From contig NC_058047.1 of NCBI RefSeq assembly GCF_020085105.1, positions 17,790,501 to 17,854,500 of the forward strand: DNA of 64,000 nucleotides, given 5' to 3'. The stretch comes from Siniperca chuatsi (taxonomy: Eukaryota > Chordata > Actinopteri > Centrarchiformes > Sinipercidae). The notes beneath the pieces are model-generated. The model worked only from the letters and a program-made list of their open reading frames with translations. It searched no databases and was not told where the DNA came from. A program made the position numbers and the translations under genes. Position 1 is the first letter of the stretch; each line of letters opens with the position of its first letter. Of this stretch, positions 1 through 11,583 are shown piece by piece.

Positions 1-405
1 CATTATGTGGGAGGTCAGTGCCACCAGTCTGTAGTCCTTGGAGCCACTGGGACGCGGCGTCTTCGGCACAGGAACGAGGCTAGATGTCTTCAACAGAACA
101 GGGACCCTTTGAAGACGCAGGCTCAGGTTGAAGACATGTTGAAGGACTCCACATAGCTGGGGGGCACAGGCTTTTAGCACCCCGGGGCTAACTCCATCGG
201 GGCCTGCAGCCTTGTTTGAGTGGAGTTTCATCCGCTGTCCTCTCACCTGGACAGCAGTCAGGCTGGGGGGAAGAGCTGTATGCGTCCTTAACGTGGGGGA
301 TGTAAACAGCCACAACAATGGCATGTGAGAATTCACGTGGCAGACAATATGGCCGGAGTCCCACAGCTAACAGTTCAAGCAGCGTGTGGGAGTTTATCAT
401 TTCTA
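1..405 (-). mobile_element. LINE relic: endonuclease piece joined to reverse transcriptase piece
   Basis: Read on the minus strand, 405 to about 296 encodes the end of an apurinic-type endonuclease domain (LPREFSHAIVVAVYIP). From about 296 to the window edge, in another frame, comes the start of the reverse transcriptase, with NKAAGPDGVSPGVLKACAPQ, PVPKTPRPSGSKDYRL and VALTSHIM. The end of the endonuclease, the linker and the first part of the RT domain are missing between them, so the copy is internally deleted and out of frame. The wording is that of a common fish non-LTR element of the CR1/L2/Rex group; the exact family is not certain. It lies in the intron or flank just before the first visible pole4 exon. 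Confidence 0.8.
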
Positions 406-702
406 ACTTTCTAACTAAAAAGGTAAAGTGAGACCCTGATCAGAATGAATATGGCAAGGTAAACCAGGTGAAGAGGCAAGTGAATCTTGTAAGAGGTTTA
501 TTATAATTGACAAAAAACAATGCACTGTGCAAAAAATTCGGCCCCGTTTCTTTCAGGTTCATTTGGGCTGAGGTCCATATCGATATATAGTTGGAAAAAT
601 ATCAGTTATTCCTATTGATGTTAAAAAAACCCACATAAGTATAAGTTAGTTTCTGAATTTTAGTTTTAAACGACAGAATGTTAATGCATTTTTTTCTTCC
701 AG
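406..702. other. Presumed pole4 intron, no recognised element
   Basis: This stretch separates the LINE relic from the first visible pole4 exon. It is AT-rich and ends in a pyrimidine tract and CCAG acceptor directly before the exon. I see no open frame or repeat that I can name. Confidence 0.5.
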
Positions 703-1438
703 GAGTTGTTTGTTGAGATGATTGCCAAAGATGCCCTGGTGTACGCCCAGCAAGGGAAGAGGAAAACTTTGCAAAGAAAAGACTTGGGTAAGAGATGTAA
801 AGAAATGCTGAATGTGGTTTGCAAATACATACACTGTCAGTGGGCTTTAAAATGGGTTTACTGTGTTACTGTCGTTCAGCTGATGGACTTCGACCAGGTT
901 TTGACAACTTTAGACTGTATGAAAATATAAATTACTTCTCACTAAAGTTGATATAGTGCTAATTTTTGTAGAGGAAATTAGATTGTTTTTGCAGCACTGG
1001 TTAACATGTTTACAATGTTGTATGCTGACAAAGCTATATTTAATAGCACAGCTGTATAGAAACCTAAAAGATCTGTTAACCAGTTTTGACCTTTATATCT
1101 CCAATCTCCCTTCTCTTTTCTTTTGCCTCTACAGACAACGCAATAGAGGCCATAGATGAATTTGCATTTCTTGAAGGTAAGCCTTATTAGAACATTAAAA
1201 AATCATCAAGTTTTAAGGTCTTATTATGCCTGTTTATATGAATATAGTTACCTTCACCAATACCAGATTGAATAAGTCTCCCACATGTGTAAAATAAGAA
1301 TACCAAAGATGTAACCTGCATATAAGACGTTGCATGCACATCTAATAGAGACTTTATCGACCACATTTCTTTATTAGCTTTTTTTGTACCAGTACAGTTT
1401 GTACTAATTCTTCTTTCTCTGTAGGTACGCTAGACTAA
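703..1438 (+). CDS. pole4: DNA polymerase epsilon subunit 4, last three coding exons
   Basis: POLE4 is a small histone-fold subunit of DNA polymerase epsilon that pairs with POLE3 and helps the replicative polymerase hold double-stranded DNA in the nucleus. Exons are 703-787, 1135-1176 and 1425-1438, with AG acceptors and GT donors throughout. The first visible exon reads ELFVEMIAKDALVYAQQGKR then KTLQRKDL. The second supplies NAIEAIDEFAFLE and the third GTLD followed by TAA at 1436-1438. This is the conserved C-terminal half of the histone fold and ends on the same GTLD as mammalian POLE4. The start codon and first exon are absent and presumably lie left of the window. The 3' UTR carries AATAAA at 1679 and another at about 1816. 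The related CHRAC1 and NFYC families do not share the KTLQRKDLDNAIEA wording. Confidence 0.93.
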
Positions 1439-1678
1439 ATGCTGCTCCAGGAGATGAGAACATTGAATATCTGCAACCATCCAAGAAACCTTCCGTTACA
1501 GGGACATGTTTTGTTGTGAAAAACTTTGTGGTACTTTTCTAAGTCAAACTCTCAAATTGGATATTTATAAATGCTTTTCTACAATGTGCCATTAAGATTT
1601 TTTATACTTAACTTTGAAGACATCAGTGGTAATGTGTACATTAATTGTAAATATTTGTGAAATACTGCTGTACAATGG

Positions 1679-1684
1679 AATAAA
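1679..1684 (+). terminator. Polyadenylation signal of pole4
   Basis: AATAAA lies about 240 bases after the pole4 stop in AT-rich DNA. A second AATAAA at about 1816 could serve a longer 3' end. Confidence 0.55.
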
Positions 1685-1849
1685 TTTAAGTTTTAAACAA
1701 CTAATTTCTATCAGAATGAAACAGTCCATCTTCATTAGTTCTTCACACCCTGAATCACCAGTCAATTTGCAATTTGCAAGACAAATATTGTCATTATGTC
1801 TGTGAACAGTGACAAAATAAACGTTTATAAGGGCTTGAGGTTTTCTGCA

Positions 1850-3780
1850 TTTGCAAAAGTATACAAATATGTACTATTACATTAAAAAAGAATGCATTGC
1901 ACACTCTTAGTCACAATGTAACAGTTACTTACTGGACTGGGATAATAATTCATGCCAGGTCAATCTCCACACATTCACAACAGATCATGTATGCTTTTAA
2001 CTGTTGTTGATTTTTTTTGTTTATACCAGTAACATATCTTTTAGTTGTATTACTACACACAGAAAGTACTTCAGAAAACATCCAAAATAGTAAGTGTCTT
2101 CACTTTCAAGAGTTAGTCAACTGCACTTCCATAAATATGGCTACAGGAATAAATATTCATATATATATAATTTATTTATTTATTTTTTTGCACTTTTGGA
2201 GTGTTTGTTTTGAACCTGGCATTTCTTCTGAGCTCTGACTGGATTTGTGTTGATCATTGTGAAGCTCTGGCAGCTCTAAGCAGCTGGAGGTACTTCAACC
2301 TAACAAGAATAGCCAGGTCTGTATTTTCAATATTATTTCCATGCATATGAATCTCCTGCTTTCCTACATAGCATGATTAAGTATTGATACCATTTATTAG
2401 TTTTCCAAAGCATTGTATTAACACAGGAAGGGAAGTTGTGATATTATGATGTGCTAGCATGTTTTTGTTTTTTAAACACTAACCATTTCACTTGCTCAGG
2501 AAAATATCTAATTTTGCAGCATTTAGCTGCTTCCTCCAGGACATTTCTCTTTTTAATGCGCTCCCTCTCTGCTCCACCTCTTGTCTTTCTCTCATGACCA
2601 ATCGTGTGTGATGACAGGCAGACTTCATACCATCAGGTTAAAAGCAGGTGGGGTTCTACAGGTCTGAGTGACTGTAGCTGCCTCATGTCGTTTTCGCTTT
2701 GATTAACACATTTCATTTTGTATTTTGAACACTGGCCTGACACTCCAGGCCAGTCAGCTGGCTAGCCCACTGGCAATTCTCCCGGTGTTCCCAATGGCCA
2801 GTCTGGGACTGCAAGGTTCCCTAACGACCTTGTGGTTAGCATGTTGGACACATGAAGCAATTTTCTCATCTGAACAAAAAATGGTGCGATCCATCTCTGT
2901 TTTTGGCTTTTGCCTTGTGGTCAGCACCTCCCAAGCACCGGCAGAATGCCCTGTCCTTTTCTGTTGCCATTTCTGTTGAGTTAAATGCCTCAACCCATCT
3001 ACACCCTCAGAATAAATAATCTGGAGTTTTATGAAAGTGGGAGACAAACTTTTTATCAGATTAAGCATACAGGCTGAATCAAGCTTCCACAGGAAAGACA
3101 CCATCGCAGAGCTCATTGGACTGACGAGGAGTCAGTCCAATGTGTCAGTAACTGTGTCAAACTGAATTTAATCTGAAAAACTAGCATCAATGGTAACTGG
3201 AGGCAAGAAATGATGCGTCTACTCAATCAAACATCTTGCAAATGTGAAAAAAATGCAGGCGAGATGTTTCTAAATGAGATGCAAGCAACACTCACACAAC
3301 TGGGAAACTACATTGTTCTACATTACTACATTGTATAGCTTGCTCATGTCTTCCTGTACAGCTCAGGTAGATAATTTTTAACATTCTTCACCAATGTGTA
3401 TCAAGACCTCTGTCCAAGGTGCTGATCCTGGGACCTCCAGGGATGCCGGGGCTGTCCGGGGTACTGCCCTTGTCGACACGTTTAAGGGAAAGCTTCCTGT
3501 TCCTAAAAATGATGGGATGTAATCTTTAGGGCATTTGCTGATGTAAACTGATTTTACTGTAGGAAACTTGGCAGTAAAATCTGCTTTGTTTGTTTGTTTA
3601 TTTTATCACTTCAGGCGCGTATTTTCTTTTCATCTTGGTCATCTTAATGCTGATATGTTGCTGGTACCTACTCATACTGATTTGAATTTTCTGCCTGATA
3701 TGTCAATTGGCACAAAGCATGTGTAAGACAGGGAAAATCTGCACTTTCCCATATTCATAGTTGTACAATAAACAGCAGAC
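1850..3780. other. Intergenic, no gene recognised
   Basis: AT-rich DNA follows the pole4 3' end. A 120-codon frame on the minus strand (2754-3116) overlaps an 84-codon plus-strand frame. Neither resembles a known protein nor has convincing splice signals. A perfect 12-base inverted repeat lies at 3114-3142. Confidence 0.5.
3114..3142. repeat. Perfect inverted repeat (hairpin)
   Basis: The arms are CATTGGACTGAC and GTCAGTCCAATG around the five-base loop GAGGA. No surrounding element is recognised. Confidence 0.8.
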
Positions 3781-4330
3781 GCAGGTTCATTTAGTTTAAA
3801 GTGAGTCACCGTTTTGTTTATTCTAAAGTCATGTTACATACATTTTACCCCTCCATGTCTCCACTCTATGATAAATGTAAATCAAATGATGGTACATTTT
3901 TGCATTTATTTTGTAACTGTCACCTAATTTTTCTGTTCTGGTTAAGAATGTTTTTCTTTTTTTTTCTGGGGTTTACCATAGGACTCTCTCTTGACAGGGA
4001 CTTGGCTCTCTTTGGATGCTCAGAGGACTCTTTAATTCTCCATTCACACATTCAAACAGCTCTATTGATGGGCATGGCACTAGCAACAAAAACTTATTCT
4101 CAAGGACTGAAAGACACCAACTCCACCATACTTAAGAAACTGGTCGCATGAACTTGTTTCAGTTATTCACATGGAGAAACTGCAATCTAATTATTTAAAA
4201 TGTCAACATAAATGGGAAGAATCTTAGGGTCTCTTTTTGCAATATTTGGACTTAATTTGACTGCATTTGTATTTATATATTGATTGGGTTTGTTCTTTCT
4301 TTGTTTTGAATTAAACCCACTGTGTGCTCC
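3780..4330 (+). mobile_element. L1-like LINE, 3' end of ORF2 and tail
   Basis: A 116-codon frame at 3801-4151 contains SPLYDKCKSNDGTFLHLFCN, then CHLIFLFW, then a segment including LSLDRDLALFGCSEDS. This is the cysteine-containing C-terminal pattern (C-x2-C, later H and C, then FW) of L1-clade LINE ORF2 proteins from fish. The sequence after the stop keeps L1-like wording in other frames, so the copy is old and broken. The 5' part is missing. I assign the clade by recalled motif only. Confidence 0.55.
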
Positions 4331-5800
4331 CTATTTAATTTTGCATAGAATTTATCCAAGTTTTAAGGCTGTTTTGATTACTTTGCATTGTTAAAAGGTG
4401 GGGCCCTGAAGGAGTTTACAACCCTGGTTGCAGACACTTTGGAGAAGAGCCCGACCAATACCAATTTTTAAGGCCAATGTCGTTTGTATATCATATATAG
4501 TTTAATAGAGTTAAAAACCAGATGACGATATATCGGCCAATATTTGTTTTTTAATATAAACACGTAATATCAAAATATTTGATAAGGATCCCTTAAATTG
4601 TTGGTTAATAAATAATTGTGATGTCTACTGAGTGAGTGATTATACAGTTGGAATATACAATTAAGTGCTTACCGGTGGAGAAACCATGTAATGGCAGCAC
4701 CAAATGACTGCAGCTTATCTTTGGCATGTCTATACTGCTATTTCTTGTTGCTAATTAGCCGACATATTTGCTGATATGTGTCATATTTGATATCGGCCTG
4801 GCCAGTAGCAGTCGTGCTGTATTTTGGCGCACAGAAAACTAGTTTACAGATGGACAAAGATGGTTTCTGTATGTGACATCATGGCATATTAGATAACTTT
4901 ATTTTCACCACAGTAAATCTCTTGGAAAAGTGATCAAAATATAGATCATGTCATTAGCATTTGTTTAATACTCAATTTTGCTGCCTCAGCAGAACATTTT
5001 GGACATGCATACAGTGCAATACAAGCCAGTTGTGAAATTGTGAAGGTTAAATTTCTTGCTCAACACGGTTGTATGACTGAGAAAATCACATAGAGCTTTG
5101 AGTTTGTATCAGGGATGTATCTGAATTTCTCTAAACCTGAGACGTGTGTGTTGTTCTTCCTGGCAGCATTTGTTAAACACATCCAAAGTGTTCAGTTTCA
5201 CACTCTAGGCACGGTCAAGACCCCTTGAGTTTTTGCAGTGGGGATTTTCAAAATACATGCCTGAGTATATTTTAGTTGATTTTCTGGGTTTAGTGTTTCG
5301 AGGAGTAATGAAACAGAGCTGTGAGAAGCACAGATGTTTGGTTCCAGAAGAACACCAGTCAACTCCCTGCAGAGGAATGCCTGACTGGCACAGGGGAACG
5401 TGGAATACTCTTTTCTAATAAAATATAATCACATGTCGAAGGATTGGACATAATTTTATTTCCACAGTCAATAAAGACATTCCATTAAGGAAATCTCATG
5501 TGAAAAGACTGAGATGTCCTGCCCAGAGCAGGACATGAACAATGAATCTGGGACTAGCTGGTCCTCCTTTATATTGATGGCATGATGTCATGCTGAGAGA
5601 ATAACCTTTGATCCTGTGGCTTTGTTTGTTAAAATTAGACTTAATCTTGGTTTTACTGTTTAGTCATTTCAAATAAACTAATAAAACAAATTAGAATGAC
5701 ATTTATAATCAGATGAACAAGTACAGATTAGAGTACAATTATTTTACCTTTAGACAAAATGCAACCAGGTCTTCCTACATATTGTGAATATGCTGATACT
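4331..5800. other. Intergenic, with a possible old dispersed repeat
   Basis: From about 4445 to 4825 the sequence repeats GATAT- and CGGCC-type words (for example GATATATCGGCCAATATTTG near 4529 and TTGATATCGGCCTGGCC near 4787). This resembles an old fish DNA-transposon derivative, but I could not define its ends. The rest up to 5800 shows nothing I recognise. Confidence 0.35.
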
Positions 5801-5805
5801 CAACG

Positions 5806-6680
5806 TTAAAGGAATAGTTTAACATTTTGGGAAATGTGCGCATTTGCTTTCTTGTTGAGGGTTGATGAGAGGATCAATCGCATTATCATGTCTACATGCT
5901 AAATATGAAGCTAAAGCCAAAGGAAGATTAGCTTAGCTTAGCATAAAGACTTGAAACAGGTGGAAACAGCTAGCCTGGCTCTGTCCAAAGGTTAAACAAG
6001 ACTAAGCCATGCTAGCAGCTCTGTGAAGCTGTACTGAGGCACAGCAGTGCTTTGAGCTAATTGCAAACGTCAGCATGCTAACATGCTCACAATGACAATG
6101 GTAACATAATGTTTAGCATGTATGATGTTCAGCATGTTCACCATCTTAGTGTACCATGTTAGCATGCCATTGGCTAATTAGCATTAAACACAACAGCTGA
6201 GACTGACTGGAATGTCAGTTTTGCAGCTATTTGGTCATGAACCAAAGAATTGGACATATCAAAATTTTGACCTGATGATGGCACTATATGAAAAGTTAGG
6301 AATCACCAAATTTATTACAATTCATCCTGAGGGGGACTTGAATGTTTGTATCAAATTTTATGACAATTAATTCAATAGTTGCTAGACATTTCACTTAAAA
6401 CTACAAATGTGAACATCATGATGACACCAGAGGAAAAGTCTGGGAAGTCATTAACACACATTGGCTGGACACCATGGGTATCGGTACCAAATTTCATGGC
6501 CACACATCCAATAGGCTAGTTGTCGAGACTTTTAGCTAAAAACCAAAAATGCAACAGACCAACATTGCAGATACTTCTCACCCACAGATGAAAAATTAAC
6601 TAATTAACATATATCTGGTTTGTTTAATCTATATAAAAACTACAGGAAGTTACAAGCTGGAACCATTCCTTTAATTGGGA
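5806..6680. mobile_element. Palindromic MITE copy with a second repeat inserted
   Basis: The left part (5806-5998) begins AAAGGAATAGTTTAACATTT and contains AGCTTAGCTTAGC and AGCTAGCCTGGCTCTGTCC, the signature of a MITE found several times in this window. At about 6005 it gives way to a different repeat (CATGCTAGCAGCTCTGTGAA to about 6590). That repeat has a related inverted copy at 14892-15367. MITE-like words reappear at about 6610-6675 and end in ATTCCTTTAATT, so the inner repeat appears to sit inside the MITE. Confidence 0.65.
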
Positions 6681-7003
6681 GCACAAATTTGCTAAGAACT
6701 TAAATGATTACCAGATGATCTTAATGTCAGGATGCTATAGTATCCCTCCATACATCTCAGGGTCTCCACCCCCTCAAAGAGGAAGACATTAACCCATCAG
6801 CCCCACTATTCACTGCTATTGCCATATATTTTTGATTGTGAGTCTGTACACCTTGACAGGAGATGTTCTAATCGCTGCAAAGATATGCAGAAAATGTATC
6901 TGGCTCACAAGCAGACCTGTAGTCATGTGGAAGGTATGTTTTTGCAGCTGACATTCCAACCTGATTTCTTGGGTCAATTTCTTGAACAGTTAAACCCACT
7001 GCC

Positions 7004-7004
<1 letters not shown>

Positions 7005-7068
<64 letters not shown>
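7005..7068. repeat. (AC)n microsatellite
   Basis: About 32 uninterrupted AC units. Long Cys-Val or Thr-His frames across it are artefacts of the repeat. Confidence 0.97.
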
Positions 7069-7071
<3 letters not shown>

Positions 7072-8015
7072 TATGTTAACATTTTTATCCCAGCCTCACC
7101 CCCCAGTGCACAGACTGCATATTTTCACATCCAGGATTCGGATATGTATACCTATGAGGAACATGTTGTTGCCTTATTTTCTGAATATTTCTTAGTTCTT
7201 CGAACAAGTGTTTCAGGAGCCAAAGGATAATTTGTACCTGTATAACTCAGGCAGGCCATTACATGTCCCACATTAGTGTCTAAAGCAATATTTCCTGCAT
7301 GAGAGGTGCATGGTTCCAGTGTACTTAACATTTGTCTACTTGTGTTTTTTCCAGAGTATAGTCTGTCCAAAGCATTTAGGATAATGAAGCGTGATTTATT
7401 GTTTTAATTTGTAAGCTTCATTTACGTATTTTTAACCTTGGGAACACATTTATAGCAGTTTTCCCCTCATTATGCAAGATTATTTAATGGAATCACCCCA
7501 GTGGTTTTAGTGAGGCAGTTTCATAAGTTTAATTATTAGCGATGTGAGTTACATTCCTGTGTTGTTTTTGTTTGGTGATGTATCTTGGTTCACCTTGAAG
7601 ATAACTGGCCAACATAATTAACATGGCTCCATGTCAGAAGTTTCCCAGCATAGCTACGATGGAAAATGATAACAGAAGCCTTTTCAGCTATCTAAACCAT
7701 CAACTATAAATGTCAAACTTTGGTGTCAATCCAACAGGAATAACTTGAGGGAAGATTCACGTTTCTAGTCCATCCAACAGTAACATCAGTAGATCAGAAT
7801 CAAATGCAGCCGCAAGACATGTTACATTTTTATTGACATTCAATGATGCAATCTTACACAATCCCAAATATTTGCTAAATAGTTGTCATTCTGGGAAGGC
7901 TTACAGGAACTTAGTAACCAAAGAGGGAATAAACCGATTTTGAAAAAACTGGTAATGTATCCCTTAAACTATAACAAAATAACCCCAGGTGCACAACAGA
8001 CAAGAGAAACGATTA
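7069..8015. other. Intergenic, nothing recognised
   Basis: AT-rich DNA with scattered short frames on both strands and no protein or repeat that I can name. Confidence 0.5.
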
Positions 8016-8175
8016 TTATTGGTGGCCTGGGGTTTCAGGATCGGACCATGACCCGCAGCGTTCCTGGTTCATGTCGGGCCCAGGGACCCATGTTGTATGT
8101 CATTCTCTGTCTCTTTCTCCCCTCATTTCCTGTCAACTCCGTAATGTGTTCATCTAATAAAAGCATAAAAAGCTC
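8016..8175 (+). mobile_element. tRNA-type SINE, diverged
   Basis: The order of words follows a common fish SINE. A degraded tRNA-like head (GGTGGCCTGGGGTTTCAGG) is followed by CCCATGTTGTATGTCATTCT, a CTCTGTCTCTTTCTCCCCTC pyrimidine block, CATTTCCTGTCAACTCC and a TAATAAAAGCATAAAAAGC tail. A better preserved copy in reverse orientation lies at 60661-60850. No target-site duplication is visible. Confidence 0.55.
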
Positions 8176-9386
8176 CGAACATACTTTTAAAAAGAGTGGA
8201 TTTTTCCTCTAAAGAATAAATTAATACAAGGATGAAGAGCAGGGTTTTTCTAATGTGAAAGTTTCTGACCACCCCCAAATGGTCTGGGTGGTGGAAATGT
8301 GCTCTGTTGCACCTGTAACCAAACACAGCAGTGATGTGAAGGTGTTCTGGAGTACACTTCTGCATCACTGCAGCAGGATAAAGCACTGGTGGACAGCAAA
8401 AATAAGATTTTCAATTAGTGTTGCTCTTTAAAGTAAGGACCCTCAGTTCAGCCAAATCACAACATTTAGACACACATTTAGAATTACTCAGCAATTCGTA
8501 GTTGAAGTTAAAGTATTGAGAACTGCAGAGTTCTGTGTATTATCTGTACCCAAGGCATGGTGTCTTAACATCGCTGCTGAGTTTTATAAATGTTACTTTT
8601 GATGCTTTGAACAGCACAAATGACATTCCATTCACCTCCATTGTATTTGGGTGGCACTGAAGTTTCACTTGTGAATATCATAAAACCTCATCAAGTAAAC
8701 AATGTACATTATCTGAATTTCTAGTTTGTACCAGCCATAACACCATATCACCAGGATTTGGGTGACGAGAACCTTTAAGGACATAGGAATAAGCAGTACT
8801 CCAAGCAAAAGTCAACACAATCAAAGACATTCAAATATTTCCTGGCCACAGTAAGTGTGAATGGAGCAACACTCCTGTGATAACTCCCTGGGTGGTGTTG
8901 TCTATGTATTATCGTATAATGCGTATCAGACCTGCAAGAGTAGACAGCCACACAATCATGTATTTCCTTAATATTAAGAATTACAGCTCAATTATAGTTA
9001 TTAATTAGCGAGGCCCATTAAACACTTTTGTCAATTTAATGTGTCAACATTTGTGTACCTATCATACTTAATCAGGCCTTTGACCGATCATTTTATGCAC
9101 TGTTGTTGTTGGTGGCATTGTCTGACTTTAACATATTTGTTTGTCATTTTTCACTACCACAGGGTCAGTTCAAAGGAATATCTTTGTTCAGATGCAGGCA
9201 TCACATCATTTTATCTGGTTTCTCTTAGTATAATGAGGTCCTGATGCTGTTTTATGTTGAAGCCTGGTAATGGATGTAGATCAGCTGGAGCCTCCAGCTT
9301 ATTCTTGTGGTGTTCAGTTATGGAAAATAAGTAACAAGTTTATTATGATTTATGGGCAGAAATATTTTTCAAACATCTGAATCACT
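8176..9386. other. Intergenic, nothing recognised
   Basis: AT-rich sequence without a recognisable gene, repeat or strong inverted repeat. Confidence 0.5.
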
Positions 9387-9960
9387 TTATTGGCCAAATA
9401 TATTACATTTCCTTGGTGACATTGGTGCACTGGCTTGAGCCAAGCCATAAAAACGAAATAAAAGCAAGAAATCAAAGGCTGGAATCAAATAATGTCCGGG
9501 GATCGTTTTCATATTGGCTGCCAGACTTCCAAGTATATTCTGTAAATTAGAGACATGATTAGAAGGGCTAAACAAAATAATGTAAGATTTGTCTTTATTT
9601 GTTTGAAGAAAAAGAATTGACATTTGTCAGTGGAGACTTGTAACACACGCCTTAAAATTAGCTACATTCTGAGTTTAAAATGGAACATACAACGTTGTCT
9701 CATCTGCGTAGAAAGAAAACATTGTTTTGACGATAACTTGCATTAGTGGAAACATAAAAACTGAAAACAGCAAGAGGGCGAGGACCGAACCTTGTGGAAC
9801 ACCATTTTCAAAATGAGCAGATAAAGGGACATTACCCAGAACAAGCATGAAAACTTTATTCATACAGCATAGCACTCTTTTTGAGGTAAAAGAGACAGAG
9901 GAAATAAGATCTAAAAAAATAAGCCCAAATAAGTGTACAACCCACAAAATACCAGGTATA
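9387..9960 (-). mobile_element. LINE reverse transcriptase fragment
   Basis: On the minus strand, 9947-9675 encodes ENGVPQGSVLALLLFSVFMF, then the FYADETTLYVPF version of the catalytic Y-A-D-D box. The downstream piece at about 9600-9440 reads LFSPSNHVSNLQNILGSLAA, continuing the same polymerase in another frame. This is the CR1/L2-group wording seen in many fish LINEs. FYADE in place of FYADD and the frame changes show a dead copy with both ends missing. Confidence 0.75.
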
Positions 9961-10570
9961 AAATCAAGAGAAAGCCGAAGAAAACAAATGGGTCTTCGAA
10001 CACTTTTTAAACATGCGCACTGATTTGTTTTTATTTTTTTGAGACTTTACAGGAGGCTGTTCCAGAGTCAACAATAACAAAGCACAGTTACAGGTAGAGT
10101 TAAGTTTTATATGGTACAAGAATAACATACTATACATTTAACATCACATATATAACAGGCACCTTAAACCATGATTAATTTATACATGTCATTCAGGGTT
10201 AAGTTAAAGGGACAGTTTACCCCAAAAACAAAAATATATATTAGACTATTTTCTTTCTACAGATAGTTCCTACGTGAAACTAATCACAACAAGGTCTGTG
10301 GATTGCCTTGAGTAACTGGGTCATGATTTCAGGAAAGAGAAGTTGCTGTTGAGTTTTCAAATGTCTTTTTTTTTTTTTTTTTTGGTGCTTTGTGCACCAA
10401 GCCACAAGAGTTCAATATAGTCCCATTATATTCAAAAAAGGCAGACATCTCTACGGCCAAAACTCAGCAACTCACACCAAAACAATCTAGATGGATAAAT
10501 AACACAACAGGTAAGAGGAAAAATATGTATTTTTGACTTTGGGTGAATTCGGTTTATTATCTTATTATCT
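9961..10570. other. Intergenic, with a poly-T run
   Basis: Unrecognised AT-rich DNA. A run of T of about 20 bases lies at about 10364-10383. It could be a retroposon tail, but no body is recognised beside it. Confidence 0.45.
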
Positions 10571-10825
10571 TTACAATTTGGCATTTTGGCTGGAATCACA
10601 CAGAGAACTTAACTCGGCTGCACGACTGATCCAAGACTGATTGGGCTTGCTGAAAAATTTGTGCATGCATTTGTTACTTCTAGGTCGGACTTGCAATTCC
10701 TTCTTATCTGGCTGCCCGAATAAGTCCCTTAAGACTCTCCACTTGATCCAGAATGCTGCGGCAATGAGATAACTTGTGTTATGAATTGGCGCTATATAAA
10801 TAATTGAATTGAATTGAATCCAGAT
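10571..10825 (+). mobile_element. LINE 3' end with ATTGA tail
   Basis: On the plus strand about 10681-10770 encodes CNSFLSGCPNKSLKTLHLIQ followed by NAAA, matching the YCNSLLSGLP..LQLVQNAAAR stretch at the end of CR1/L2-type LINE ORF2. The sequence then jumps to GGCGCTATATAAATAATTGA and repeated GAATT units up to about 10820. That is the usual 3' tail, so the intervening end of ORF2 is deleted. Confidence 0.75.
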
Positions 10826-11315
10826 GCACAAATCAGACACGCCTACTGTTCAGTCTAAGTCTAAGTTTCCACAACTACCTTATACAGCTGCAAACCAGGG
10901 TTAATTTGATTTGATTTGATTATTTGGAAATTAGTTAGGAAATTAATAGTTTTATTTAAATACAAAATCAGGAATGATCATGTAATGTAAAAGCTACAGG
11001 GTGATTCTTTGTTGATTTCACTCATTAAATCTGTTTCAGTTCTAGAGGGGAAAAGGCACTAAGGACAAGAGAAGAGACAGAACGAAGGAGGAATTTAAAG
11101 CCTCAAATGAGACAAATGAAGCTTGGCATCCTGAGTGAAGAGGCAGGAAAGGAGAAATGAGTGAGAGGTGAGATGAGTGTGAAAAGGAGAATGAGGGAGG
11201 GAGTTTAGCTGAGCGTAAGAATGACTGAAAATGGATAAACAGAGGGTGGGATGGAAAGATGGTAAGAGAAAAAGAGAGGTGGTGGAAGTGAGTGAGTGAG
11301 AGATAGGCAGGGAGG
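10826..11315. other. Upstream flank of the chemokine gene, purine-rich
   Basis: From about 11040 to 11370 the plus strand is strongly purine-rich (GAGAGG, GGGAGGGAG, GAAAAGGAG). Long Ser/Leu/Pro-rich frames on the opposite strand come from this bias. No other feature is recognised. Confidence 0.6.
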
Positions 11316-11322
11316 TATAAAG
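11316..11322 (+). promoter_or_regulatory. Candidate TATA box of the chemokine gene
   Basis: TATAAAG lies 96 bases before the ATG within a purine-rich stretch. The distance suits a short 5' UTR. There is no other support. Confidence 0.4.
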
Positions 11323-11417
11323 AGAGGGAGGGAGTAATATAAGAGAGGCGGCCATAGAGGGAGAGGTGACAGAGTAGATTATCCTTCTCTCCTCTCCTCC
11401 TCTCTGCCAGCTTCATC

Positions 11418-11502
11418 ATGTTCATGCTGCAGATATTGACTGTTATTTCTCTGACTGTTGTTCTCCTGGCATCTGTGGAAGGTAGGACACAACCATACTT
11501 AC

Positions 11503-11583
<81 letters not shown>

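Noticed and set aside
2754-3116. 120-codon minus-strand frame as a possible gene
   Set aside because: No family resemblance, no splice signals or promoter, and an overlapping frame on the other strand.
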